From Varanus komodoensis (Eukaryota; Chordata; Lepidosauria; Squamata; Varanidae), in contig NW_025336360.1 of NCBI RefSeq assembly GCF_004798865.1, positions 185,040 to 249,039 of the forward strand: a DNA stretch of 64,000 nucleotides, written 5' to 3'. Shown here one piece after another: positions 1 to 46,543 of this stretch. Each line of letters starts with the position of its first letter. Positions within the stretch are counted from its first letter, which is position 1. Both the position numbers and the translations under genes were made by a program. The notes under the pieces are model-generated. The model saw nothing but the letters and a program-made list of their open reading frames with translations. It was not told the origin of the DNA and did not search any database.

Positions 1-1253
1 CCATCAGTTATGCAAATGGAAATCGGACATAAGAAAAACAAGCTGATGCTTGGAGAATCCAGGGCAGGGGAGACATCGGTCCTTCTCCCATCCCATATCC
101 CATCCCATCCCAGTGATGAGCGTGTTACCTGTGCAGCAATATCTGTGAAACCAACTAGACTTGATGCAGGCCACCACAACTATTTCACATGCATGTGTGT
201 GTGCGCGCACACCATGCATCTGTGGCGAGACAAGCAGCACAGAAGGGCTGGAGCAAGAGTGGGGAGGGGTGGTGGGGAAGGGGTCCTTTCCGTGGACTGG
301 ATTCTGCAGAGAGAAGGTACGCTCCTGGCATCGCCTCGCCGCTGCTGCTTGGTAACTCCATGGGGGAAGGGCTGGTGGTTGGAGCATTTTACTATATGGG
401 GTTGTGGCAGCGCATAAAAGAGGTGAAGTGGCGCTTTTTATGGGGGCTGCCTGCATTGACATCAAAGCGTACAGGAAGGACTCTTCCCTAGACAGGGCTG
501 AAAGAGGGTTAGTTTTCGGAGAAGGGGAGGAGAGAGAACAGATGTGAAAAACTGGTAGGGTGGGACTTCTCAGGTTGCTTGAATCCGTCACGAGGGGGAA
601 TCAGAAGCGTGTGATTCTGAGGACTAACAGCAGGGAGGAAATGAAGTGACACCCCATCGGTCATGTGAGAAATGACAAGACAGCTACTCTCCAGTGTGGA
701 GTTGGTGGCCCAGCTTCTACACCATGTGTTCCAACTGGAGTTTCTGGGGAAATCCACAACGGAATCAAACGAGACCGAATTTCCGAGAGTTCTACAGTGG
801 ATCAGCTTTCCTGGGTCGTGCAGAGTCTGAAGGGCTAACCAGCTATTTTTAAAAACTGCTTATTTTTGTGTAAATCTAGCTGCAGAACTGTATAAATGGT
901 GCAAATCTCCCCCATAGAGAAGGTGAGAGTAGAGATTGTGGTGCAGGTTCACTTATCAGAGAGGAAGAGTTTAATTTGGAGTCCTGCCCTGAGCAGGGTT
1001 TGGACCCTCTGGGCCCTTCCAACCCTACGGTTCTGTGGTTTTGCATTGCTTAGTGCATTTTAGGAAAGGAGAATTTGCACAAATATGCAGAAACACATTT
1101 GTGTATATTCTGAGCTTTTGTGCGCAGAGGATGGTGCTGTGAAAGTAGCCCGAACACCTGCAATTCACCAGCAGAACAGTTTTGTCTCTGAGCTCCGATT
1201 TTTGTGGATTCCATCTCTCGATTCAGTGTCTCTCTTGTGGTTTTGCCTCCCAG
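1..1253 (+). other. EPHB2 intron 3 (partial)
   Basis: Non-coding up to the exon 4 acceptor. It contains a short GT/GC alternating stretch near 190-215 and a CR1 3' fragment near 976-1042. The remainder looks like unique intron sequence with no exon signature. Confidence 0.8.
976..1042 (+). mobile_element. CR1 LINE 3' end fragment
   Basis: The stretch GGAGTCCTGCCCTGAGCAGG, followed by TTGGACC-like and CCCTTCCAACCCTACGGTTC, is the conserved CR1 3' terminus, which normally ends in ATTCTATG-type octamers. Only the last ~65 bp remain, as is usual for 5'-truncated CR1. Confidence 0.6.
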
Positions 1254-37594
<36,341 letters not shown>

Positions 37595-37688
37595 GAAGCC
37601 GGACTTGCACACTCTCCCTTCTCGAGGCCCCGACCCCCTTTGGTCCCTGTGTGTCTGTGCCCTCGGCGGGCCTTGTGTCCCCCCACAG

Positions 37689-37844
37689 AGACGGCGGCGA
37701 CATGGAAGGGACATCCTCGAGGCAAAGTTGCTGCAGACTTTGCGGATCCAAAAAGAGGGAACCATGCGGGCTCTCGCGTTGAAGGATGGTTTTAAAAGTG
37801 AAAACAGGACAGCTGTGATCTTCCCTCCAAGGGCTCTGAGATGA
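37689..37844 (+). CDS. EPHB2: Candidate alternative EPHB2 C-terminal exon (isoform without PDZ ligand)
   Basis: If the internal donor GAG/GTTTGA at 37588-37589 splices to the acceptor CCCCCCACAG ending at 37688, a 100-nt intron holding the stop codon is removed. Reading then continues in frame for 51 codons: it begins RRRRHGRDILEAKLLQTLRI and ends PPRALR at TGA 37842-37844. From memory, human EPHB2 has a long isoform made this way, where SVE is followed by a basic tail through a similarly short 3'-UTR intron. The arrangement is seen; use of the splice sites is inferred. Residue identity with the human tail is low beyond its basic start. Confidence 0.4.
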   Translation, partial: RRRRHGRDILEAKLLQTLRIQKEGTMRALALKDGFKSENRTAVIFPPRALR

Positions 37845-38350
37845 ACAAGTCGACTGGGGAAGGATCCGGAGTGGCTCCTTTTCCCTCGTCCTTTGCACTG
37901 GCCCAGTTGCCTTCTGGAGCGCAAGCTGGACCAGAAAGCCCGGGGTGGCAAACTGCGTGTCTCCAGGTGCTGCTGGGCGTGCCCAACCCCAGCGGCGAGG
38001 CCGGCCAGACCGAAGCAGGGACACGAGTCGGAACACTTTCCCCATGTGATGGGCAGTCATGTCTCTACAGCAGTGGACTCCAGAGGCGAGCGTGTCTTTT
38101 ACACTTCTTTTCCTCTAAAGGACGGAAACCAGAAGAAGCGCTTCCCCAGCTACTCCCTCCTCTCGACAAACAAGGAGCTTTGCCTTGGTGGGGCAAGGCA
38201 GGGCAAGGGGCTTTCTGAAGTCCTGGTCTCCGTTGCGCTGGGACCAGCTGGCTTCACAGAGGTTCTGCCCCGTGCACTTCGAGCGCCTACATATCATATG
38301 CACAAGACAGTCACGAGGCCGCACCAGTTTGCCAACGGCCTGCCCCCGCA

Positions 38351-38374
38351 GGCCTCCTCCTCCTCCTCCTCCTG
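38351..38374 (+). repeat. (TCC)n microsatellite in the 3' UTR
   Basis: Seven to eight CTC/TCC units within the presumed EPHB2 3' UTR. Confidence 0.8.
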
Positions 38375-40648
38375 TGCCATGCACCGTGTTGTATAGTTGA
38401 TGTGCATTTTCCATTGCTTGTTGTTGTTTCATCTTTTTCTACTTTGTTTACAGTGGGTTGTGGGGGGGTTATTTTGAGGGGGGGCTTTGTTTTGTTTTTA
38501 CAAAAGCAGAAAAATTTTCCCACCGTTCTCGTCTCCCCAGGACACACTCTGTCACCCCCCAGGCAAGCTGCATGCTCCCGCGGGGTGCGAATGCTTTGGA
38601 CCTGTGCTGAAGTCCTTGGCTTCATCTCCTAGCCGTTATTTGGAAGCAGTGGGCCTGTTGGCTGCGTCCCGTGAGGCCATGACGGCCTGCCCCACGGAGA
38701 GGATTCCAGGGGCGCTCTCTTGCTACGACAGCTCTTGGAAAAACAGGAAGTGCTCAGAGGGGCCAGGGACCTAGGAGGTCAGCTGGCAGGGGAGCAGTAT
38801 TTGTGAAGGCTGAGCGTGGGACTGTCTTCCCAAGACCAGCCAAGCTTCCTTAACAGTTCATGATGTTTCTCCAGTGTCCTCAAGAACGTAGCCATTCTTC
38901 ATCCTGATGAGAAAATGGAAATAGCAAGAAGGAAAGAAAGGGGGACTCTGTGTGTTATTGGGGTGAGGCCTACCGCCGTTCCCAGTGGTCCTTCAGCTCA
39001 CTCTCTGGGGCCATGGACAGTCCAGAGCCCAGCATGTCAGTGGCATGAGGATTTCAGGCTTGCCAAGGCTGAGCATCCATGGGGGTGAGATGGACCTCTT
39101 GCTGCAACCCAAGCCTGCCTTCTTTGACCAAGTCAAAGTCAAAAGCATGGAGAACGTTTTAGGTGGTTTGGAGGCCCACCATGGGAGGAACTGGGGGTCC
39201 ATGCAGCTCAGCTCAGGTTTTCCCATTCAACAAGGGAGGGTGATGGCCAGGAGTGCCAATAGGAAGAACAGGAGACTTCATGGAAGTCTTGCTGCACAGG
39301 GGCTGTGAGACAAGGGCCTGGATAAGAGACCATGGGACACTCTGGTGGTTCACCCTGAGAATGAGATGCCTCCAGCTCAATGTCCTCTTCCATGCTGTGA
39401 AGTAGAGACTAGAAATACTTGCTTCTGATCTTAAACCAAACACTGTTCCCAGCCAGTATTTGAACACAGGGAACTGTGGCTTGTTTAAAATCTAGCTAGC
39501 TCAGTCAAGCCAGGATCAAAATGTGTCTTCAGCTCCTGGCTGGTTCTGAACTCATAGTTCAAGCAAACCATAGCTTACTGAGATCGGACATGGTTGGGGC
39601 ACTTTCTTAAATAGCAGAAGTGAAACTTCTACCCCCTCCTTGTGGCCACAAAAGAGGAGAGAGGAGCGGGGCTGTGGAACCCTGAGGTTCACCATGGTTT
39701 GTTCATGCTTCCCAAAAACATGATTTCTCTTTCCGCCTCAACTGTGTCCGTGCACACAGGAAGGAAGTTCACTTGGCCCAGCCCTGGCAGACGCGAGATG
39801 CTAGAGGACATGCATGCTCTCTTTCAGGTCTTCTGTCCCTCATTTCTGCCAGATGTGAGGCATGATGTGGGATTCAGGAGGAGGCCAGATGTGATGAAAT
39901 ACTTTGAGGTCCCCCCAGATGAAAGGGGATCTTGCTTGGCTTGGTGTCAGTGTGGAAAGATCTCATTCCATGGATGGTATCCTGTTCGAACTGGGGCAGT
40001 TCCTTCCCAATAGATGGCCAGCTGTGTGGCTGCCCCCCCCCCCCGAAAAAATTCTTGCTGGAACATGATCTGTGCTATGGAGGCCGTACTCTGCTGCCTT
40101 CTTTCTCTTTGGAGGAGCCCTTGAGCGCATGATGATTTTCACGGGGCGAGGGGGCTCGTTTCAGTTTGCACTAAGGCTGCCCTGCCTTGCCCTGCCTTCA
40201 CCGGCTGAAAGGCGACACACACGTCTACCTGATCCATTCCACTGTGAGAGGCAGGGAGTGCCTCGCCGCGCAGCAAGTGCTGTCTGGGATTCCGTGGGGG
40301 GGGGGGTGGGGAGCGATGTCGCCTTGCCTCCTTCCACCCCGTGGCCAGCTGCAGATGCTAATGCAACGGGACTCCCTGCCAGTGCCGGGCATCTTGCCAT
40401 GACCTTGCCAGGGTCATGGAGGTCCCCCTCCCCGTTCCGTTTGACAGCATGGTCTTCCCTTCCCATCTTCAAGCCAGCAGAGGGTTCCTCGTAGGTCTTC
40501 AGCTGCCACCGGTGCAGTTGCAGGGCCCTACCTACCCCCAGATACTTGCCAGCTGGGCCTGCATCCTCCGTCTTCATTCTGCTCATTGCCACGTTCGCTG
40601 AGTAATCCTGGGCTGAAACTGGATCGCCCACTTTCCACTGAACATAGC

Positions 40649-40654
40649 AATAAA
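40649..40654 (+). promoter_or_regulatory. Candidate poly(A) signal AATAAA
   Basis: Canonical AATAAA in GCAATAAATCG, the first such hexamer found after the EPHB2 stop. No clear GU-rich downstream element was judged, so it is a candidate only. Confidence 0.3.
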
Positions 40655-42228
40655 TCGCCGGGCTGGACCCCCGGCCTGCTGGGAAAGGACTGGGGGTCAT
40701 GTGGGAAAGAACAGCTTGCTCAGGGGGGTCCCAGCATTTTCATTCAATGGTCACCACTTTGCGGAGGGATGCGGAGAAGCAGAGGAGAGGCATTTCACAA
40801 TCTCCACCATTTCACTGTGATTTTTTTCAAAGCATGGCACGAATGGAACTGTCTCTGCTTTAAAGGAAGTCCTCCCAGACAAGTCTAGCGTGCTGCTCTT
40901 GTGTGTTGGGCTTCCGAGTCGGATGCCTCTTCCAAGCTTCTTCAGTAATCCTTGGAGGAAGGACAGGATGGGTCACCAATCCGGGTGCCCTCTCCCTTCT
41001 TGGGAGGGTGTGCCCATGGCTGTGCCATCCCCCCTGGAGACAGAAGCAGGCCTACTACCTCTTCCACCCCACAAGGAGTTTCCCGGACAAGGGGGTGCCT
41101 CCAGCTGACTGGACTGCCTCATTAACACAGCCCAGCTCTTCCATGCCTACATGGGTTGGCTGCACCGTTGGAATTCACTCTGGATTGAGCTACAAACTGG
41201 GCACGTGGTCAGGCCATCCTTCGTAATGGCAGTGAACCACAGAGGTGTGAGGGTCTGGAGTTTCTGAGTTGACCAAACCTTGCCCATGTGTAGGGAAGTC
41301 TGGGCTGGCCGGGTGGGAGGCCGTGGATGGCCTGAAACAAAAGCCTCTGTTGCTACCATGATGCATAGGAAGTGTTTCCCAGCATTCCCCAGCCGCATTG
41401 ATTGAATCAGGAGGACATTTCTGCCAGCAGCATGGGAATGGAGCCATCCAGGCACGTCTGCCTGCAGTTTTCTTTTTGGAACAGAGTTGAGGAACTGCAG
41501 GGTTGGCTAGACTATACTGGGCAGCTGCTTCTGCTTGCTAGGGTAACTTCTGAAAAGATCTCAAGCTTTCTCCAAGGAAGCTGAGTAAAAATCAAGTCCC
41601 TTAGGGGAGAGAAGTCCACCTCCCTCTAGTGACCACACCAGGTTGTTTGTGTGAATCAGTTGGAAGCTGATCATCAGCAAAAAATCACTGATGAACCAGA
41701 CCGACTGTGGGTTAGATCTTGATATCTGTATGGTCTGGAAGAAGTGGATAAAGTCCCATGGTTAATTTTCTGCAGAGAAGAAGCAACAAGATGTTCAGCA
41801 GTGAGCTCCTCAGTTTTAGCATAGACTTGAGCAACCTGGCCTCTCCCATAGGTTGTAGGGCTCCCTTTCCAACCTGCAGCTGAAGAACAGGAACTTCATT
41901 GAGGAGCAGTTGGAGGGCCACCAGATTCCATTTCTCAGAGTTGTGCTCTCTTTTCTTACAGGGAGGTAAGCATGCCCCCATGATGTGGATGGAAGCCACA
42001 GATGCATCGGTTGCCGTCTTGCTCTTTTGCAAGGCAGGCTTTTCAGAGACCCTGAGCTTCAGCAAAAAAAAGTAAGCTAGGAGGCCCCCGTGTGCTCTGG
42101 TGGGATGCTGCATCTGTGCCTCAGTTTCTCATCTCACTTTTTCTGCACCAGCTTGCTCTGTAGGTGGCTCCTTTTTTCTTTGTGGATGGGCCTTACAGGG
42201 ACTGAGCAGAGGCACTGTTTCCAGAACT

Positions 42229-42590
42229 CAGCTAATACAGTTGCAGCTGACGACTGTTCTGTAATAGACCTTCACCATCCAGAGTTCCAGGGTCTGTCTG
42301 GTTTGGGCTTTCCATGGCTGCTACTGGCCAGGGAAATGTCATAGTGATGAGTTATGGAGGTGTCTGACAGATGAGTAAGTGCTGAGTTAGAAGGGGGAGG
42401 CTGTTTCAGAAAAAGCTTCAAGACCTGCCATTTTCCCCCAGAGGGCATTGTGAACAAGCAAAGAAACTGCAGTGTTTCCTGATTGGCTTGGATAGTCCAG
42501 CTGACCCACTCTCCCCTCTCTAAACTGTAGCATTGTCCCATAGTGACATCAGAAGCTCACTCATTCTGGGCTTGGTAGTGTCACTGAACC
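42229..42590. repeat. Unclassified duplicated block, copy A
   Basis: About 360 bp alignable by eye to 43534-43870, both in + orientation. Shared words include CATCCAGAGTTCCAGGGTCT, TTTCAGAAAAAGCTTCA, AGTGTTTCCTGATTGGCTTG and AGAAGCTCACTCATTCTGGG. It carries about 35-40 extra bases (GGAGGTGTCTGACAGATGAG) that copy B lacks. Confidence 0.75.
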
Positions 42591-43533
42591 CTGAGAAAGA
42601 GCAAACAACCGAGGAGGAGCAGAACAGAGAGACTGTGAGCACTGCTGGAGTGGCAGCACATGGAGGGAAAGATTGGCCCCCCAAACGGAAGCACATGGCC
42701 CCTAGAGGGAGGGTGAAAAGTTGAAGATCAGTTGGAGAGCATTCCTCCTCCCCATCACTCATCTCAAGGTAAAAAGCTAGCCTGGAGAAATATTAAACTT
42801 GGAGAGCGAGAGAATGCACGTGCACAAGCTCCACCGTGGCTCCAAACCATAAATCACAGCTCCCTTCAGCTATTCAGCCTCCTCTCTCCACAAAATGGTG
42901 ACCCATTTCTTTGGCAGATCTCCACCTCAGGGTGACTCTTCCGTCTCCAGCTGTCCGTGGGCCTCAGCCTTGTGTGCGACATGGCTCTTCCCCTGACAGC
43001 CTTTGTCTTTTTGGAAAATGTGAATAAGGAGGTGATGTGCCAGCCCTTGTCACACAGGGTGTGTCTTCCATTCTGACCAGGGTCTTCTCCTGGATCCACC
43101 AGGCATCTTTTGATGTGACTGGGGAGGGGGGGAAATAAACCAGATGTATTTATAAAGGAAAACAACCTGCTGCTCCAATGCCTTTGTAGGAGTATTTTTA
43201 AGAAGACTTTTTTTCAAAATAAATGTGAAGTGTAAAAGTTTGGAGCATTCCTTTGTGACTCACATTCGTTGGCTGTTTGCACTGACGGCTCTTCTGGGAG
43301 TGAGGACATTGCTTGGCCACTGGGCCAACACAGGGGAGGTAGAGTGAAGAAGCCCTTGGTTGAGCGCTTCCTGATGGGCCACCCTTCTCCACCCAGCAGA
43401 CCAACCGTGTGGCTGACCAGTAGAAGGAGGGCAATGTGCCAGGGCATTATGGGAAATCAAAATCTCAGATTCCATTTTCTGGAACAGGAGGGTTCTGTAC
43501 ACTAAAAACTGGTCCATGACCTGATCTGGCTTT

Positions 43534-43870
43534 GCTAATGCACTTGTAGCTGACTACTGTTCTGGAAGAGACCCTCCCCATCCAGAGTTCCAGGGTCTGT
43601 CTGTGACTTTGGCTATCCATGGCTGTTACTGGGCAGGGAAATCTCATAGAGCCGAGTTAGAAGGGGTTTCAGAAAAAGCTTCATCAATATTTGCCATTTT
43701 CCCCCGAAGTGCATTGTGAACAGGCAAAGAAACTGTGCAGTGTTTCCTGATTGGCTTGGATGGTCCATCTGACCTATGGGAAGCATTCTCCTCTCTCTAA
43801 ACTGTAGCTTTGTCCCATAGTGACAGCAGAAGCTCACTCATTCTGGGCTAAGTATTGTCCTTGAGTCCTG
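43534..43870. repeat. Unclassified duplicated block, copy B
   Basis: Partner of 42229-42590. Diverged by substitutions and small indels, so not a recent duplication. It belongs to no family I recognise. Confidence 0.75.
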
Positions 43871-45461
43871 GGAGCAAAGTGTAATGACTTTCTTGCTGTG
43901 AAAGCCACTGAAGAACTCATGGCTTATTGGCTGGAGTCAGTGCTGAACCAGGCTGAAATTAACTCACAGAGCAATCCAGTGCATGTTTCCACAGAAAAGA
44001 AATCCTTCAGCACTCATAGGAGTCGCAGCCCCTTTTCCAGCGGAAACATGCATTCGATTTCACCTTTCAAGTCCGGACAAGTGCACTGATTTGCCCAACT
44101 GTAGCTTGAATTCTTCCCATTACTGGTTGAGGAGTACCAACCAGGAGAAAACACCCTTATCAGATAAAGGCCATCTTTCAAGGTCATCCAAATTGGTCTT
44201 GTAGTGCATCCAGGAGGGAAACCACATGACAATGGGCCGTGAAACCGTGTTTCGTTCATGAGAACCTAATGTTCTGCCATCAAGCTCTCCGTCTTTGGTA
44301 GGATCAACCCTGCTTATTATTGGAATCTGAGGACCATGAAAACTTCCTGTGGCTTTTCTTCTCCTTCAGGTTCTGAGTACAGCTTGTTCTTCCCAAGCAG
44401 TGTCTTCCATGACACCGTAGGCAACCCTGCGTGGTTTCCACAGCGCATGGGTTTTTTGCCTGGATGTGTCTGACAGATGCTTAAGTGGTTTCCATGCTAG
44501 TGTGGTTTCTACCCTCCTCTCTCAGTCTTCCCACTGTTGACACGTAGCCCATCAGCCTCCTCGATGAATTTCAATGACATCAGGAGGACATTCCAGGACT
44601 ATGGAAACCATGATGATGGGTTCTGACAACCAGAGAAACCCTTGTAAGGCATGGGAACCATTGAAACCACTGTAGCTTGCAGTGTCGTGCAAATCTGGCC
44701 ACTGACTCATCAACCCACCAAGTAAGTGGTTCTTATGGACTCAGTCCTATGCATTTTAGGACATGAAAAAGACCTCCATCTCCTGGCATTGCCCAACCAT
44801 CCCTACTTAATCATTTTGCTACATCTTCAAGAAGCAGATGACCAATTTCAAAGCTTCAATGAACCGGCTGTAAATAGAGCAATACATGAGTATATGACAA
44901 AGCATTCTTGTGAATAGTCAGTGCGAAATCGCAAAAGAAGAAAGGAAGCTTACAGTATAAATGCTAGAAGAGTTTCTAGTTCACATGATCATAAATCTTG
45001 ATTTTAGGGATGGGTAATTCTATTTATTTATAATCTGGTTCACTTTTGCAAATTTTATTTTTAGATCATGCCATTCTATTTCTGCTTTGGTATTTACAGC
45101 ACTGATCTGCTATATAAATTTAACTGCCTTTTGCTCACAAAATGAGAATTCGTTTGAATGCATGTTTGATGCCTTTAAACTGGAGTTGAGCCAGAACTTC
45201 TCAAAAACTATTTTTACTGGAGAAAATGACTTTTTATCCGCTGCCCCTGCCCACCTACACCTACCTCTACCAGGAATGTTGAAAAAAAGAGCACCACTCC
45301 CCCTAGAAAAAGGACAGCCTGCAGAATTTTCTTCTAATTTTAGTCACCGTTCAATTTGGGGGAGACACCATTTCTCCTCCCTCCGCACGCATAGACCCTT
45401 GCACAGCTACCTGTGACGATAGCGCAGCAATGGAACCAATGGCCCAGGATGGTCGTGGGCT

Positions 45462-45592
45462 CTTTCACACTGGAGGCATCCAAGGTGAAACTGGGCGGCC
45501 CTGTGACTGGGACGGTGTGGCCTGGAGCCCTGCACTGAGCAGGGGCTGGACCTGGTGGCCTTCTTGGCCCCTGCCAACCCTACTATTCTAAG
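45462..45592 (+). mobile_element. CR1 LINE 3' end fragment
   Basis: CACACTGGAGGCATCCAAGG, CCTGCACTGAGCAGGGGCTG and CCAACCCTACTATTCTAA are the diagnostic CR1 3' end words. Confidence 0.7.
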
Positions 45593-46499
45593 TTTCCCTG
45601 GAGAGATGCTACCTCTGGAGGATGTGATGGAGGGCACAATGTGGTGGTGAGGATGGCCAAACAGGGACGAGAAGAGAAGCTTTTACCACAGTTGATGGCG
45701 AGACTCAACTTCAAGAAAGCTTTGGAGAAGTTCTACATCCATTTGCGGTGGGAGGTGTGATTGTTCCCCCACACACGGATGTCTTCTACTGCAAATGGCG
45801 TGGGATGTTTTGAGAGGGCTCTGTGCATGGCTCGAAGCTAACACCATTTATTTCCAGGGATGGGCAACCCGAGACCAACTTCTCCAGATGTTGTTGTCTT
45901 TGGACCATGGACAATGACTGTGGCAGTTGGAATGCCACATCTGGCCCATCACTGCTGCCGGTTTACGTATGCTGGAAGCCCTGTAACACGTGTAATATAT
46001 CAATATTAGTGCCACAACCGTAAACTCCCAGGCCAGAAAAGGCTTGTGGACCTGGGCCATGTGGAGCAGTTTTGAATTCAGGAAGAAATGTCTGGTGTCC
46101 TGGCTACTCTGTGTGAGAGCAGAATGAATGCTGGAATTCTTGTGGACAAAAGGTCAGGCATTTTCCCGCTTAAAAGAGATTCGGCAAAACCACCCTGCAT
46201 GGAGGTTGACCCATTGTCCTGAGACACCTGGAAATTATCTATAGCACCTAGCAAACCCAGACAAAGAACTCCCCTCTTAAGACTGCTCAGAATCCATCAA
46301 GCCCCATCTGACAATTAGCATAAGCTTAGAAAGCTCATCTTTCCCATAAGTCACATGAGCTGACAGAAATGGTATAAATAGCAAAATGTTAGGACTCTTT
46401 CTTTGTCTCTTCCTGCTCTGCTCAGCAAGAGATCTGGACACCCAAACTCAAGTGCTGCAGGACAGGTAATGGCTCCTGCCCCCATCTTTTCAGGTAATA

Positions 46500-46500
<1 letters not shown>

Positions 46501-46530
<30 letters not shown>

Positions 46531-46543
46531 GTCTCTGTCTCTC
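46501..46543 (+). repeat. (TC)n microsatellite
   Basis: About 14 TC units followed by interrupted TCTG/TCTC. Confidence 0.8.

Larger units (their letters stand above)
37595..40654 (+). other. EPHB2: EPHB2 3' UTR (end uncertain)
   Basis: Sequence downstream of the stop. The G/T-rich stretch around 38435-38510 resembles, from memory, a G/T-rich part of the human EPHB2 3' UTR, so the UTR probably reaches at least 38.5 kb. The first canonical AATAAA I found past it is at 40649-40654, which would give a UTR of about 3.06 kb. A (TCC)n run lies at 38351-38374. Later AATAAA hexamers at 43134 and 43218 are alternatives. RNA evidence would be needed to fix the end. Confidence 0.45.

Noticed and set aside
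39430-39730. Patch with AAACCATAGCTT and ACCATGGTTTGTTC words suggesting a decayed MITE
   Set aside because: No terminal inverted repeats could be drawn, so family and limits are unclear.
40161-40700. 179-codon antisense frame near the end of the presumed 3' UTR
   Set aside because: No domain, no start context and no splice partners. It overlaps likely EPHB2 UTR, so it is treated as a shadow of G+C-rich sequence.
44726-44917. 63-codon frame with a protein-like look
   Set aside because: No family recognised and too short to distinguish from chance.
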